Part shown: one piece after another, positions 37,243 to 46,712 of the stretch
Numbering within the stretch: the first letter of the stretch is position 1
How the letters are laid out: each line of letters starts with the position of its first letter
Assembly: GCF_005434975.1 (NCBI RefSeq)
Contig: NZ_SKCJ01000001.1
Location: 558,001-622,000, forward strand
Direction: 5' to 3'
DNA length: 64,000 nucleotides
Source of the DNA: Parerythrobacter lutipelagi
Lineage (GTDB): Bacteria > Pseudomonadota > Alphaproteobacteria > Sphingomonadales > Sphingomonadaceae
Position numbers and translations under genes: made by a program
The notes under the pieces: model-generated
What the model saw: only the letters and a program-made list of their open reading frames with translations
Databases searched by the model: none
Told to the model about the DNA's origin: nothing

Positions 37243-39354
37243 ATGCCCCTCAAGCCCATCCGCCTCATGCTCCTTGCCGGTGTTGCGAGCGCGGCTTTTC
37301 CGTCGGCTTCCTTCGCCAATTCCACCGCTGGTGCGGGTGCGGGTGCCGATGCCGACTTCGACCGCGATTATCTGCCGCGCGAGATTATCGTCACTGCCGG
37401 GCAGCTTGACGGATACCGGAGTGACGACGGCTCCAGCGCGACGAAGACCGCGACCCCGCTGATCGAAGTGCCGCAGACGGTGACCGTCATCACTGAAGAC
37501 CAGCTCGACGACCAGGCTATAACCCAGTTGGGCGATGCGCTGCGTTACGTTCCGGGTGTCAGCCTTGAAACGGGCGAGGGCCACCGCGATGAAGTGTTCA
37601 TTCGCGGGCAGGAAACCACAGCGGACTTCTATCTCGACGGGCTGCGCGACGACGCGCAATATTATCGCTCGCTCTACAATGTCTCGCGGGTGGAAGTGCT
37701 CAAAGGCGCCAACGCGCTGATCTTCGGTCGTGGCGGTGGCGGCGGCGTGATCAACCGGGTGAGCAAGACAGCGAACCCGGCAGAGCAGTTCGCTGGATTC
37801 GACGCTTCGCTCGACACTTTCGGCGCATTCGCTCTCTCGGCTGACGTCAACCAGCCGCTGGGTGAAAATGTCGCGGGCCGGATCAACGCGACTTACGAGG
37901 AGTTCGACAATGACCGGCAGACGTATGACGGCCGCTTCATCGGTGTTTCGCCAACGCTGACCTTCGACCTCGATCCGGCGACCAGGCTCACAGTCCATTA
38001 CACCTATGACGACGACCAGCGCGTGACTGACCGCGGGGTTCCTTCACTTAACGGCGGCCCCCTGCGCGGCTTCGACACGACCTTCTTCGGCGTACCGGGC
38101 TTCAACGAAGCGAGCGCCCAAGTGCATATTGCGCGCAGCCGGATCGATCACGATTTCTCGGACTCGCTGAGTGCCAATGCGTCGGTGCAGTATGCCAATT
38201 ACGACAAGGTTTACTCCAACGTTCTGCCCACCGGCACCAATGGCACCACTGTCTCGCTCAGCGGCTACCGTGACTTCACGCAGCGCGAAAACCTGATCGG
38301 GCAGGCCAATCTCATCTGGGATGTCCAGACGGGTCCGCTCGATCACACCATCCTGGCCGGGCTCGAAGCGCTCGACCAGAGCACAGGCAATGGCCGCTTT
38401 GGCATTGCGCTTAGCCAGAATCCGGTCGCGCTGCAGCAGACCCTTGCCTACCCGACTGTCACGATCACCGGCCTGAGCAGAGAGCGTCAGAGCGAGTTGT
38501 CGGTTCTGTCCGGCTATGTGCAGGACCAGATCGAAATCGGCGATTTCATAGAAGTTATTGCCGGCATTCGCTGGGAACGCTTCGACCTCGAGACCGAGGA
38601 CCTTGTCGGGACCAATGATGCGGACCGGGTCGATGAAATGTGGAGCCCGCGCTTCGGTCTCGTGCTCAAGCCGACCGGCAGCCTGTCCTTCTACGCCAGC
38701 TATTCGCAAAGTTTCCTGCCGCAGGCAGGCGACCAGTTCCTGATCTTGAGCACAGGCGATGCCGGGTTCGAACCGGAGAAATTCTCCAATTACGAAGTGG
38801 GCGCGAAATGGCTGGTGAAGCCTGACCTGTTTCTCACCGCCGCGCTCTTCCGGCTCGACCGGACCAACACCACGGCGCCCGATCCGGCGAACACGGGCCT
38901 GACGGTGCAAGTGGGGGAAAGCCGCGTCGAAGGGTTCGAACTGAGTTTGGTCGGCGAAGTGTTACCCGGCTGGCAGACCAGTTTCGGCTACACCTATCTC
39001 GATGGTGAAATCACCACGACGAGCGATTTTGCCGCCGCCGGCACCCGGCTGCAACAGCTGCCAAAGCACCAGATCAGTGCGTGGAACCACGTCGATGTGA
39101 CGGACCGTTTCGGACTGGGCTTCGGCGTGATCCATCAGTCGAAGCAGTTTTCCAGCTTCAGCAACAATGTTGTCTTGCCGAGCTACTGGCGAGCAGATGC
39201 GGCAGCGTTCTACGAACTGAACGACCGGATTTCCTTGCAGATCAATGTCGAGAACCTGTTTGACGAAGATTATTATTCCAGCGCCCATGGTGACAACAAC
39301 ATCCAGCCGGGCGATCCGCTGAGCGCGCGGTTCGGGGTGCGGGTAAAGATCTGA
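37243..39354 (+). CDS. TonB-dependent siderophore receptor
   Basis: A 703-residue outer-membrane receptor for ferric siderophores (FhuE/Fiu-like group). A signal peptide covers about 1-26. The plug domain shows VPQTVTVITEDQLDD, ALRYVPGV and VEVLKGANALIFGRGGGGGVINRV. A 22-strand barrel follows, ending in the aromatic-rich strand ARFGVRVKI. The TonB box is not obvious. Two Fur boxes upstream support iron repression. No siderophore synthesis genes are in the window. Confidence 0.95.
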   Translation: MPLKPIRLMLLAGVASAAFPSASFANSTAGAGAGADADFDRDYLPREIIVTAGQLDGYRSDDGSSATKTATPLIEVPQTVTVITEDQLDDQAITQLGDALRYVPGVSLETGEGHRDEVFIRGQETTADFYLDGLRDDAQYYRSLYNVSRVEVLKGANALIFGRGGGGGVINRVSKTANPAEQFAGFDASLDTFGAFALSADVNQPLGENVAGRINATYEEFDNDRQTYDGRFIGVSPTLTFDLDPATRLTVHYTYDDDQRVTDRGVPSLNGGPLRGFDTTFFGVPGFNEASAQVHIARSRIDHDFSDSLSANASVQYANYDKVYSNVLPTGTNGTTVSLSGYRDFTQRENLIGQANLIWDVQTGPLDHTILAGLEALDQSTGNGRFGIALSQNPVALQQTLAYPTVTITGLSRERQSELSVLSGYVQDQIEIGDFIEVIAGIRWERFDLETEDLVGTNDADRVDEMWSPRFGLVLKPTGSLSFYASYSQSFLPQAGDQFLILSTGDAGFEPEKFSNYEVGAKWLVKPDLFLTAALFRLDRTNTTAPDPANTGLTVQVGESRVEGFELSLVGEVLPGWQTSFGYTYLDGEITTTSDFAAAGTRLQQLPKHQISAWNHVDVTDRFGLGFGVIHQSKQFSSFSNNVVLPSYWRADAAAFYELNDRISLQINVENLFDEDYYSSAHGDNNIQPGDPLSARFGVRVKI

Positions 39355-39360
39355 CCGGGT

Positions 39361-39921
39361 CTATTCCTGGCTCTCGCTGTCCGTTTGAGGCAAACGCAAG
39401 GCTGGGACTTCGCGCGCGGCATCGTCCGCGCTGATCCCCGGAGCGGGCGCGGCACTGATCGTTTCACGCCGCCGCTCCACCCTGCCCGCGCGCTGGATGG
39501 CCCGAACCAGCCGCGGATAGACCCCGCAACGACACAGGTTGGGGATTGCGGCGCGAATCTCGTCTTCGCTCGGATTGGAATTCTTTGCGATCAGGGCAGC
39601 GCCCGCCATGACTATACCCGGGGTACAGAAACCGCACTGGATCGCCTGTTCGGCAACCATCGCTTGCTGCACCGGATGCGAACGATCGCGAGCAAGCCCT
39701 TCGATCGTAGTGATGTAGCGCCCTTCGGCCTCGGCCAGCGTGATCAGGCAACTGCGCAACGCTTCGCCATCGACGATCACCATGCAGGCACCGCAATCAC
39801 CATTGCCGCAGCCATATTTGGTCCCGGTAAGATTGGCCGCATCGCGCAGCGCCCACAGCAAAGGGGTGTCCGGGTTCATGTCGAATTCGAGCGGCTGCTC
39901 GTTCACCGTCAAGCGCGGCAT
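39361..39921 (-). CDS. [2Fe-2S] small subunit, xanthine dehydrogenase/IorA type
   Basis: A 186-residue iron-sulfur protein. The plant-type cluster Cys are in CGNGDCGAC and RSC. The second cluster Cys are in QCGFCTPG and LCRCGVYPR. It resembles the small subunit of isoquinoline 1-oxidoreductase and related molybdenum hydroxylases. The large molybdopterin subunit is not adjacent: the neighbours are a TonB receptor and a MATE pump. A C-terminal extension of about 40 residues rich in Arg, Ala and Pro is unusual. Confidence 0.9.
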   Translation of the reverse strand: MPRLTVNEQPLEFDMNPDTPLLWALRDAANLTGTKYGCGNGDCGACMVIVDGEALRSCLITLAEAEGRYITTIEGLARDRSHPVQQAMVAEQAIQCGFCTPGIVMAGAALIAKNSNPSEDEIRAAIPNLCRCGVYPRLVRAIQRAGRVERRRETISAAPAPGISADDAAREVPALRLPQTDSESQE

Positions 39922-40035
39922 TGATGCCCTTCCCTCTGTCGATCCAGCGCTGCGATCTTTCGCACGGCTTCCCCCTGGCAGACAAGCTGCACCTTTTCGC
40001 TTTCACCCGCGCGGTTGCCCCGCTAGCGCCCCGGC

Positions 40036-41385
40036 ATGAGCGAAAATGCCAAGCTGACCCGCGGGAGCATCTCCGGACATCTCGTCGGCCAGACAGCTCC
40101 GATGATTATCGGAGTGGCGGCAATCATGTCGATCGGCCTCGTCGACAGCTATTTTATCGGTCAACTCGGAAGCGGACAGCTCGCCGCCATAGCGTTCATC
40201 TTTCCTGTCGGGGTTGCGCTTGCCAGCCTCGGGGTCGGCGTCATGGTCGGGGTTAATTCGGTCGTCGCCCGCGCGATCGGCGAAGGCGACGACGACAAGG
40301 CCGCGCGCCGCGCCAATTTCGGCATTGTGTTCGCGGTGGCGGTCGGCCTCGTCCTCGGACTGCTGCTGTTTGCGCTGATCGGCCCTCTGTTCCGTCTGAT
40401 GAATGCGCAAGAGGAATTGCTGCCTTACATCATGACCTACATGCAGCCCTTCTCCCTCGGCTTTCCGCTGCAAATGGCGATCATGGGGCTGAACGGAGTG
40501 CTGCGCGGACAGGGTGAAGCGCGCAAGACTTCCTATGTTTCGGTCTGTTACGCAGCGGCGAACTGGGTGCTCGACCCGATCCTGATTACCGGCGCGTTCG
40601 GCATCGGCGGCTTCGGTATCGTGGGCGCGGCCTATGCCACGCTGATCGGCTGGGCCTGCGGCGCGGTGCTGGCGGTCATCCTGATTCGCAAGACCCGTTT
40701 GCCGATCAACCCCATGCTGCTGCGCAATTGCAGTCTGGTCGATCCGGCAAGTGCAATTCTGAAAGTTGCCGGACCAGCCGCTTTCTCCAACGCGATCAAT
40801 CCCATCGGCCTGTCAATCCTGACCTCGCTAGTCGCGATAGAAGGGTCGGCCGCAGTGGCCGGCTTCGGCGCGGCTGGACGGTTGCAGAGTTTCGCGGTCG
40901 TTCCATTGCTGGCCCTGTCCGGCTCGATCGGGGCAATCGTCGGGCAAAACTGGGGCGCCGGACAGATCGACCGGGCGCGCCAGGCTGCGCTGCGCGCCGG
41001 CGCATTCTGCATCTTCTACGGCCTGATCATTGCGGTCGGTCTGTTCTCCGCCGGCGAATGGTTCGCCGATTTCTTCACCGACGATCCGGCTGTGATCCGC
41101 CAGTTCGACCTGTATCTTCGCATCGCCGCATGGGGCTATGCCGGCTACGGCCTGCTGATCGTTGGCAACGGCATCCTCAACGCAGTGGGCAAGGCCGGGT
41201 GGGCGCTGGCTCAGAGCTGCTTCCGGGTGTTTGCAGTCATGTTGCCGATTGCATGGTTCCTGCGCGGATCTTGGGGCTCCACAGCGGTCTATTCGGCAGA
41301 GTTGGCGGCGAACCTTATCGGCGGGGCGATTGCTGCGCTGGTTGTCTGGCGCATCTTGGCGCGCGGAAAAGACAAACCGCGGTGA
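40036..41385 (+). CDS. MATE family efflux transporter
   Basis: A 449-residue, 12-helix MATE antiporter that exports drugs or metabolites using H+ or Na+. The two homologous halves are visible (GSISGHLVGQTAPMIIGVAAI and AGPAAFSNAINPIGLSILTS), with IVGQNWGAGQ and GEARKTS in the linking segments. The ATG at 40036 gives the normal start. It is followed by the chemosensory operon after 55 bp. Confidence 0.9.
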   Translation: MSENAKLTRGSISGHLVGQTAPMIIGVAAIMSIGLVDSYFIGQLGSGQLAAIAFIFPVGVALASLGVGVMVGVNSVVARAIGEGDDDKAARRANFGIVFAVAVGLVLGLLLFALIGPLFRLMNAQEELLPYIMTYMQPFSLGFPLQMAIMGLNGVLRGQGEARKTSYVSVCYAAANWVLDPILITGAFGIGGFGIVGAAYATLIGWACGAVLAVILIRKTRLPINPMLLRNCSLVDPASAILKVAGPAAFSNAINPIGLSILTSLVAIEGSAAVAGFGAAGRLQSFAVVPLLALSGSIGAIVGQNWGAGQIDRARQAALRAGAFCIFYGLIIAVGLFSAGEWFADFFTDDPAVIRQFDLYLRIAAWGYAGYGLLIVGNGILNAVGKAGWALAQSCFRVFAVMLPIAWFLRGSWGSTAVYSAELAANLIGGAIAALVVWRILARGKDKPR

Positions 41386-41392
41386 CACTTCG

Positions 41393-41400
41393 TTAACCAT
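41393..41400 (+). promoter_or_regulatory. CtrA-like half site before the chemosensory operon
   Basis: TTAACCAT is an exact copy of the CtrA half-site word known from Caulobacter. It lies about 40 bp before the cheA start, where a promoter of the operon should be. CtrA controls motility and chemotaxis genes in many alphaproteobacteria. An 8-base match can occur by chance about twice in the window, so position is the main support. Confidence 0.4.
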
Positions 41401-41440
41401 CCTTCTCCATAGCATGACCACGACAGTTGGGGGTGCATCA

Positions 41441-43822
41441 ATGGACGATCTGCTAACCGATTTCGTTGCGGAAACGCGCGAGATGCTGGAAGCGATAGGC
41501 GGCGAGATCGTAGCGTGGGAAGCCAATCCTGGTGACCGCGCACGGCTCGACGCCATTTTCCGGTTCGTCCACACCGTCAAAGGCAATTGCGGATTCTTCG
41601 ATTTTCCGCGCCTGGAAAAACTGAGCCACGCCGCCGAAGGCGCGCTGGCCGAAGTTCGTGCTGAACGCCGCCACCCCGACAGCAGGCTGGTCAATGCCGT
41701 GCTCGCGATCATCGACCGCATCTCGGTGATGATCGATGCGATCGAAGCTGGCACAGAAATTCCGCAAGGGGGCGATGAATACCTGGTTGCCGCGCTTGAG
41801 CCCGACGCCGGGGATACCGGTGAAACGGTCGCTATGCAGAACGCCGCGGCGCAGGCCAGTAGCGCGCAATCCGATGCAACCGGTTCCGCTGCCACCGCAA
41901 CCCCGCGCACCATTCGCTTGCCGGTCGAACTTCTCGACCGCGTGATGAGCGGCGTGTCCGACATGGTTCTCGCCCGGAACGATCTGGCCCGGCGTTTGCG
42001 TGAGGCAGGTGCCGAGCCGACGCTGGATGGCCCGTTCGAACGCATGACCAGCATTCTCACCGATGTGCGTGAAGCCGTCACCAGAATGCGCATGCAGCGC
42101 ATCGAATTGCTCTACAACGCGCTGCCGCGTCTGGTTCGCGACCTGTCGGCCGAACTCGGAAAACAGGTGATGGTCGATCTCGATGGCGGCGATGTCGAAC
42201 TCGATCGCGAGATGATCGAGATGATGCGCGACCCGATGACGCACATCATTCGCAACGCCATCGATCACGGGGTCGAAACCCCCTCCGCCCGCCTTGCCGC
42301 AGGCAAGCGCGAAATTGGCTTGCTGAGCATCTCTGCCCGCCAGTCCGGCAACCGCATCACGGTTACCGTTTCCGACGATGGTGCCGGTCTCAATCACGAG
42401 AAAATCGGCCTCAAGGCTGTGGCCAGCGGGCTTGTGACTGACAAAGAACTGGCCGCCATGTCACGCAATGAAATTGTCGACCTGATTTTTGAACCGGGCC
42501 TTTCGACCGCAGAAGAAGTCAGCTCTGTCTCGGGACGCGGCGTTGGCATGGATGTGGTGCGCGCGAATATCGAACGCGTTGGCGGTTCGATTTCCGTCAC
42601 CAGCGAGAAGAACGAAGGCACGCAATTCCACCTGCAAATCCCGCTTACGCTGAGCATTATTTCGGCGCTGACAGTCAGTGCGGGTGGCCAGCGCTTCGCG
42701 ATTCCGCAATCCTATGTGGAGGAGATCGTTCACGGCGGCGCCAAGGCGATCGAGTTTTCAAAGATCGGTGAAACCCGACTGATGACTTTCCGTGACCGGC
42801 GCACCGCCTGCGTATCGCTCGGCTACGTGCTCGGGCTCACAGAAAACGACGTCGGCAAAGCGCAGAAGCTTGTGCTCCTGCGGTTTGGTCCGACCGAATT
42901 GTTTGCGCTCGCTGTCGATGCGATTCACGATCAGGAAGATCTCGTGGTCAAACCGCTCGCACCAGCGATCATGCAGACCGGGTTCTACTCCGGCACGACA
43001 CTGCTCGATGATGGCAATCCGGTGCTGATGCTGGACATTCCGATACTCGCTCAGCGGAGCGGTCTGAGCATCGAAGCGCGCACCCGTGCAGCTTCGACCA
43101 AGGCAAATGACAATGATGAGCGCAGCCAGAACGCGCGCAAGCTGATGACTTTCGTCGGCTTCGACGGTCGCCGCAAGGCAATCGGAATGGAGCTGGTCGT
43201 GCGGATCGACCAAGTTGTCCCTGAAGCAATCGACCGCTCCGATGACCATGCGAAGGTCGTCGTCGGAGACACGATCTATACTCTGCTCGGTCTTGAACCG
43301 GATTGCGAGCTGGAGGAATCGGTCAAGCTGCTTCGCCTGTCCGACAGTCAGAGCCAGCTTAGCTATGCGGTCGCGGAGCTCGGTGAATCGGTGGAGATCA
43401 CAGACGAAATCAAACCGGTTCCGCAAGATGCCTCGCTCGAAGGTATCGTTCTGCACAGCGGCAAACCGCTCCGCGTGCTCGACGGTTTCGGGCTGTTTGC
43501 ACAACACGCCAGCCGACCGGTGGCGCCGGATCGCCCGGTGTGCCGGATTCCATTGCATGATGCGTGGGCCAGCCGAATGCTCGAGCCGCTGGTTCAGGCC
43601 GCCGGTTACCGCATTGCCGATGCGGATGACGAACATGTCGATATCGTGATTACTGTCGCGGGCGACAGTGGCGACGATCCTGTCGAAGCGGCAGAAACGC
43701 CCGCTATCGTTCTTTACGGCGATCCGGCCGACGCAGCGCGCGCGACTGGCGGGGTTTATCGCTATGATCGCAACGGGCTTGTCGATGCCCTGCGCCGTGC
43801 GCAGCGGGAGAAAGTCGCATGA
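41441..43822 (+). CDS. cheA: Chemotaxis histidine kinase CheA, with an extended C-terminus
   Basis: A 793-residue CheA. The HPt domain has the phospho-acceptor H44 (FVHTVKGN). A short linker replaces the usual P2 domain, then come the dimerisation helices and the HATPase with HIIRNAIDHG (N box), DDGAGL (G1) and GRGVGMDVV (G2). A CheW-like P5 domain follows. About 200 extra residues after P5 look like a second CheW-like stretch and an end segment (WASRMLEPLVQAAGYRIADA...VDIVITV) that resembles a degenerate receiver. The ATG at 41441 was chosen at MDDLLTDF; a GGGGG site lies 7 bases before. It overlaps cheW by 4 bp. Confidence 0.93.
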   Translation: MDDLLTDFVAETREMLEAIGGEIVAWEANPGDRARLDAIFRFVHTVKGNCGFFDFPRLEKLSHAAEGALAEVRAERRHPDSRLVNAVLAIIDRISVMIDAIEAGTEIPQGGDEYLVAALEPDAGDTGETVAMQNAAAQASSAQSDATGSAATATPRTIRLPVELLDRVMSGVSDMVLARNDLARRLREAGAEPTLDGPFERMTSILTDVREAVTRMRMQRIELLYNALPRLVRDLSAELGKQVMVDLDGGDVELDREMIEMMRDPMTHIIRNAIDHGVETPSARLAAGKREIGLLSISARQSGNRITVTVSDDGAGLNHEKIGLKAVASGLVTDKELAAMSRNEIVDLIFEPGLSTAEEVSSVSGRGVGMDVVRANIERVGGSISVTSEKNEGTQFHLQIPLTLSIISALTVSAGGQRFAIPQSYVEEIVHGGAKAIEFSKIGETRLMTFRDRRTACVSLGYVLGLTENDVGKAQKLVLLRFGPTELFALAVDAIHDQEDLVVKPLAPAIMQTGFYSGTTLLDDGNPVLMLDIPILAQRSGLSIEARTRAASTKANDNDERSQNARKLMTFVGFDGRRKAIGMELVVRIDQVVPEAIDRSDDHAKVVVGDTIYTLLGLEPDCELEESVKLLRLSDSQSQLSYAVAELGESVEITDEIKPVPQDASLEGIVLHSGKPLRVLDGFGLFAQHASRPVAPDRPVCRIPLHDAWASRMLEPLVQAAGYRIADADDEHVDIVITVAGDSGDDPVEAAETPAIVLYGDPADAARATGGVYRYDRNGLVDALRRAQREKVA

Positions 43823-44250
43823 GCACGCTCTACGTCGTGATCGAGATCGACGGGCGCCTTGCAGCGGTCGATGCTGCCGACGTCCAGTCTGTGATCGAGC
43901 TGGAGAATGTCTATCCGGTGCCGCGTGCACCGGCATGGGTCACCGGTCTGACCGCTATGCGCAGCCAGTCGCTGACCGTTATCGATTGCCGCCTGGCACT
44001 GGGTCTTGCCGCTGCCGACATGGCAGGCGAACGCTCGCCGGTCGTGAAAGTCGCGGGCCATCTCTACGCCCTCAAAGTCGATGCAGTCGACGATGTGCTC
44101 GAAGCCCGCTCCGAGGTGATGCCTGTGCCCGGCGGCTTCGGCCCCGGCTGGCAGCGGATCGGGCAAGGTATGATTGAAACCGATCGCGGCCCGGTCTTGC
44201 TGGTCGATGTCGAAGCACTGATCGCCGGACCAGAAGCAAAGGCGGCTTAA
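43819..44250 (+). CDS. cheW: CheW-like coupling protein
   Basis: A 143-residue SH3-like coupling protein joining receptors to CheA. It shows the CheW pattern (VVIEIDGRLAAVDAADVQSVIEL, TGLTAMRSQSLTVIDCRLAL, VDAVDDVLEA). Its start ATG overlaps the cheA stop. It ends 52 bp before cheY. Confidence 0.9.
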   Translation: MSTLYVVIEIDGRLAAVDAADVQSVIELENVYPVPRAPAWVTGLTAMRSQSLTVIDCRLALGLAAADMAGERSPVVKVAGHLYALKVDAVDDVLEARSEVMPVPGGFGPGWQRIGQGMIETDRGPVLLVDVEALIAGPEAKAA

Positions 44251-44302
44251 GCGAATAGTTACGCGTCTTAGCTAAGTTGTAAAAAAATAGGGATCGCTTG
44301 TT

Positions 44303-44668
44303 ATGAAAACCTGCCTCATTGTCGACGACTCGCGGGTGATCCGCAAAGTCTCCCGGCACATTCTCGAATCGCTCAAATTCACGGTTGAAGAGGCCGAGAA
44401 CGGCAAAGAAGGCCTGGAAAAATGCCAGGAGGCCATGCCCGATGTGGTCCTGCTCGACTGGAACATGCCGGTCATGACGGGTATCGAATTCATCAATTTG
44501 CTGCGTCAGCAGCCCGGCGGCGACAAGCCCAAAGTCGTATTCTGCACGACAGAGAACGACATTGCCCACATTCGCGAGGCGATCAGCGCCGGAGCGGACG
44601 AATATGTGATGAAACCATTCGATCACGAAACCCTCCAGATAAAGCTCCAGCTCGTCGGCATGGCCTGA
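44303..44668 (+). CDS. cheY: CheY-type response regulator
   Basis: A single-domain receiver of 121 residues. The acid pocket is D8-D9, the phospho-acceptor D52 (LLDWNMP), Thr in FCTTEND and Lys in MKPF. There is no output domain. It is within the chemosensory operon, so its phosphodonor is probably the CheA here. Its target (flagellar motor or other) is not shown. Confidence 0.92.
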   Translation: MKTCLIVDDSRVIRKVSRHILESLKFTVEEAENGKEGLEKCQEAMPDVVLLDWNMPVMTGIEFINLLRQQPGGDKPKVVFCTTENDIAHIREAISAGADEYVMKPFDHETLQIKLQLVGMA

Positions 44669-44678
44669 GGGCTGGATC

Positions 44679-45770
44679 GTGGGCGTGGCGACAAAAATTG
44701 GGGCGCCGCCAGCGCCGCTGACCAACCGCAAGACGCGGGTGATGATAGTCGACGATTCGTTGACCATCAGAGCAATCCTGTCGCGCACGATCGAGGCTGA
44801 GCACGACCTGGAAGTCGTCGCCCGTGTCAGCAGTGCCGAACTCGGCCTGCGCGAACTCGACGCGGCGCAGCCCGACGTAGTGTTGCTGGATCTCGAAATG
44901 CCGGGCATCGGCGGCCTCAGGGCGCTGCCCAAATTCCTCGATGCTTCACCATCGGTGAAAGTTCTCGTCGTGTCTTCGCTGACGGATGTCGGTGCTGAAG
45001 CCACCATGACAGCCCTGTCGATGGGCGCTGCCGACACCATGCCCAAGCCGCTAGCCGGACAATACGCAAAGCAATTCTGCCGTGAACTGGTCGACAAGGT
45101 TCGCGCCTTGGGCCGCGGGAAACCGGTAAAGGCTGACATCGCGCCGCCGTCCGCACGGACCGCACTAAATCTCAGAAGCAGCAAATCCCCCAGGATCATC
45201 GCCATCGGCGCATCGACCGGCGGCATTCATGCGCTCAACGTCCTGCTGCGCGCATTGCCCCGTTCGCTCGGCGCGCCAATTCTGGTGACGCAGCACCTGC
45301 CAAGCTCGTTTCTTCCCGTCTTCGCCAAGCAGCTTGAGAGCGCATCCGGGCGCAAGGCCGTTGTGGTCGAGAACGGGATGCTGATCGGTCCGGACATGAT
45401 CTATGTCGCCCCGGGTGACGGACATATGACGGTGCGGGAATTTGCCGGACAATTGCAGGTCCGGATTGTCACGGGGCCGACACCGAGCGGGTGCACGCCG
45501 TCCGTTGACCCGATGTTCGAAAGCCTGGCGACAGCAGTGGAAGGACGCGCCCTCGGTGTTGTCCTGTCCGGCATGGGCAAAGACGGCGCAATCGGGGCCA
45601 AGGCGCTGACCGAAGCCGGTGGCACAATCTTTGCGCAGGACGAGGAAAGTTCCGCAGTCTGGGGCATGCCGCGCGCAGTGGCCGAGCGCGGTCTTGCCAG
45701 TGTCATCCTGCCGCCAGACAAGCTCGGCTTGCGCATCGCTTCGTTGATGGAAGCCGGTTCATGGAAGTGA
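44679..45770 (+). CDS. cheB: Chemotaxis methylesterase CheB
   Basis: A 363-residue protein with a receiver domain (D25-D26, phospho-acceptor D71 in LLDLEMP) and a methylesterase domain. Its catalytic Ser (GASTGG, about 178), His (QHLP) and Asp (SGMGKDGAIGA) are all present. It demethylates or deamidates receptor glutamates. GTG start at 44679, 10 bp after cheY. It overlaps cheR by 10 bp. Confidence 0.94.
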   Translation: MGVATKIGAPPAPLTNRKTRVMIVDDSLTIRAILSRTIEAEHDLEVVARVSSAELGLRELDAAQPDVVLLDLEMPGIGGLRALPKFLDASPSVKVLVVSSLTDVGAEATMTALSMGAADTMPKPLAGQYAKQFCRELVDKVRALGRGKPVKADIAPPSARTALNLRSSKSPRIIAIGASTGGIHALNVLLRALPRSLGAPILVTQHLPSSFLPVFAKQLESASGRKAVVVENGMLIGPDMIYVAPGDGHMTVREFAGQLQVRIVTGPTPSGCTPSVDPMFESLATAVEGRALGVVLSGMGKDGAIGAKALTEAGGTIFAQDEESSAVWGMPRAVAERGLASVILPPDKLGLRIASLMEAGSWK

Positions 45771-46636
45771 ACGATGCCTCGCACCGGATCATCGCCGACC
45801 TGCTCGAGGCCCGCACAGGCCAACATATGAGTGAGAGCAGGCGCTGGCGCGTTACAACTGCGCTCGCCGGTCTGTTCCGCGAATACGGGATCACCAATGT
45901 CGACCAGTTGGTGTGCCTGCTGGCCGACGCCGATTCCGGGAAACTCGCCAAGCGGGTCGTCGAAGCGCTGCTCAACAATGAAACCTATTTCTTCCGCGAC
46001 CGGATGATGTTCGATCAACTCGCGACCAAGGTGCTGCCTGACCTCGCCCGCAAGCGGGCCGCTTCGAAGCGCCTGACCATCTGGTCGGCCGGCTGTTCAA
46101 CCGGGCAAGAAGCGCTCTCGGTCGCTATGCTGATCCTGGACCAGCCCGGACTATGGCGCGACTGGACAATCGACATCATCGGAACGGACGTATCCGAAAA
46201 GGCAATCGAGGCAGCGCGCAACGCCTGTTACAGCCAGTTCGAGATCCAGCGCGGCCTCGGTGTCGGTCAGATGCTCGCCCATTTCGAGGAAACACCGAAA
46301 GGATGGAGAGCGAAACCGGCGCTGAAGACCATGATCCGTTACAAGCAGCGCAACATGCTCGACCCGGTGGAAATCGAAGAGCGGTTCGATCTCATCATGT
46401 GCCGCAACGTGCTGTTGTATTTCGATCCTGTTCGCCGGGTGACCGCTTTCGACCGGCTGGCCGACAGCCTGCGCCCGGATGGATGGCTGTTGCTTGGCGC
46501 CGGCGAGACCGCGCAAGGCCGAACGCTCCGCTTCCGTCCGACCGAGGGCCATCAAGGTTTGTTTGTCCGGACAACTGAGAGCGAAGCGAGCGAGCGCCAT
46601 GTGTTCTGGCCGGTCGAGCAAAAGGCCGCAAAGTAA
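45761..46636 (+). CDS. cheR: Chemotaxis methyltransferase CheR
   Basis: A 291-residue SAM-dependent methyltransferase for receptor glutamates. The all-helical N-terminal domain is followed by NNETYFFRD, the SAM-binding WSAGCSTGQEALS and the family's FDLIMCRNVLLYFD. The start overlaps the cheB end. It completes a full adaptation pair with cheB. Confidence 0.94.
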   Translation: MEVNDASHRIIADLLEARTGQHMSESRRWRVTTALAGLFREYGITNVDQLVCLLADADSGKLAKRVVEALLNNETYFFRDRMMFDQLATKVLPDLARKRAASKRLTIWSAGCSTGQEALSVAMLILDQPGLWRDWTIDIIGTDVSEKAIEAARNACYSQFEIQRGLGVGQMLAHFEETPKGWRAKPALKTMIRYKQRNMLDPVEIEERFDLIMCRNVLLYFDPVRRVTAFDRLADSLRPDGWLLLGAGETAQGRTLRFRPTEGHQGLFVRTTESEASERHVFWPVEQKAAK

Positions 46637-46712
46637 ACCGCGAGTTAACCGATCCTTAGGGACGTTTGGCTAGCACTGCGCAAGGCGGGTCCATTCGCCG
46701 GAAGGGGAGAGC

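Noticed and set aside
46637-46712. GTTAACCGATCC as a CtrA site before the GGDEF-EAL gene
   Set aside because: It departs from TTAACCAT, and no second half site at the TTAA-N7-TTAA spacing is present.
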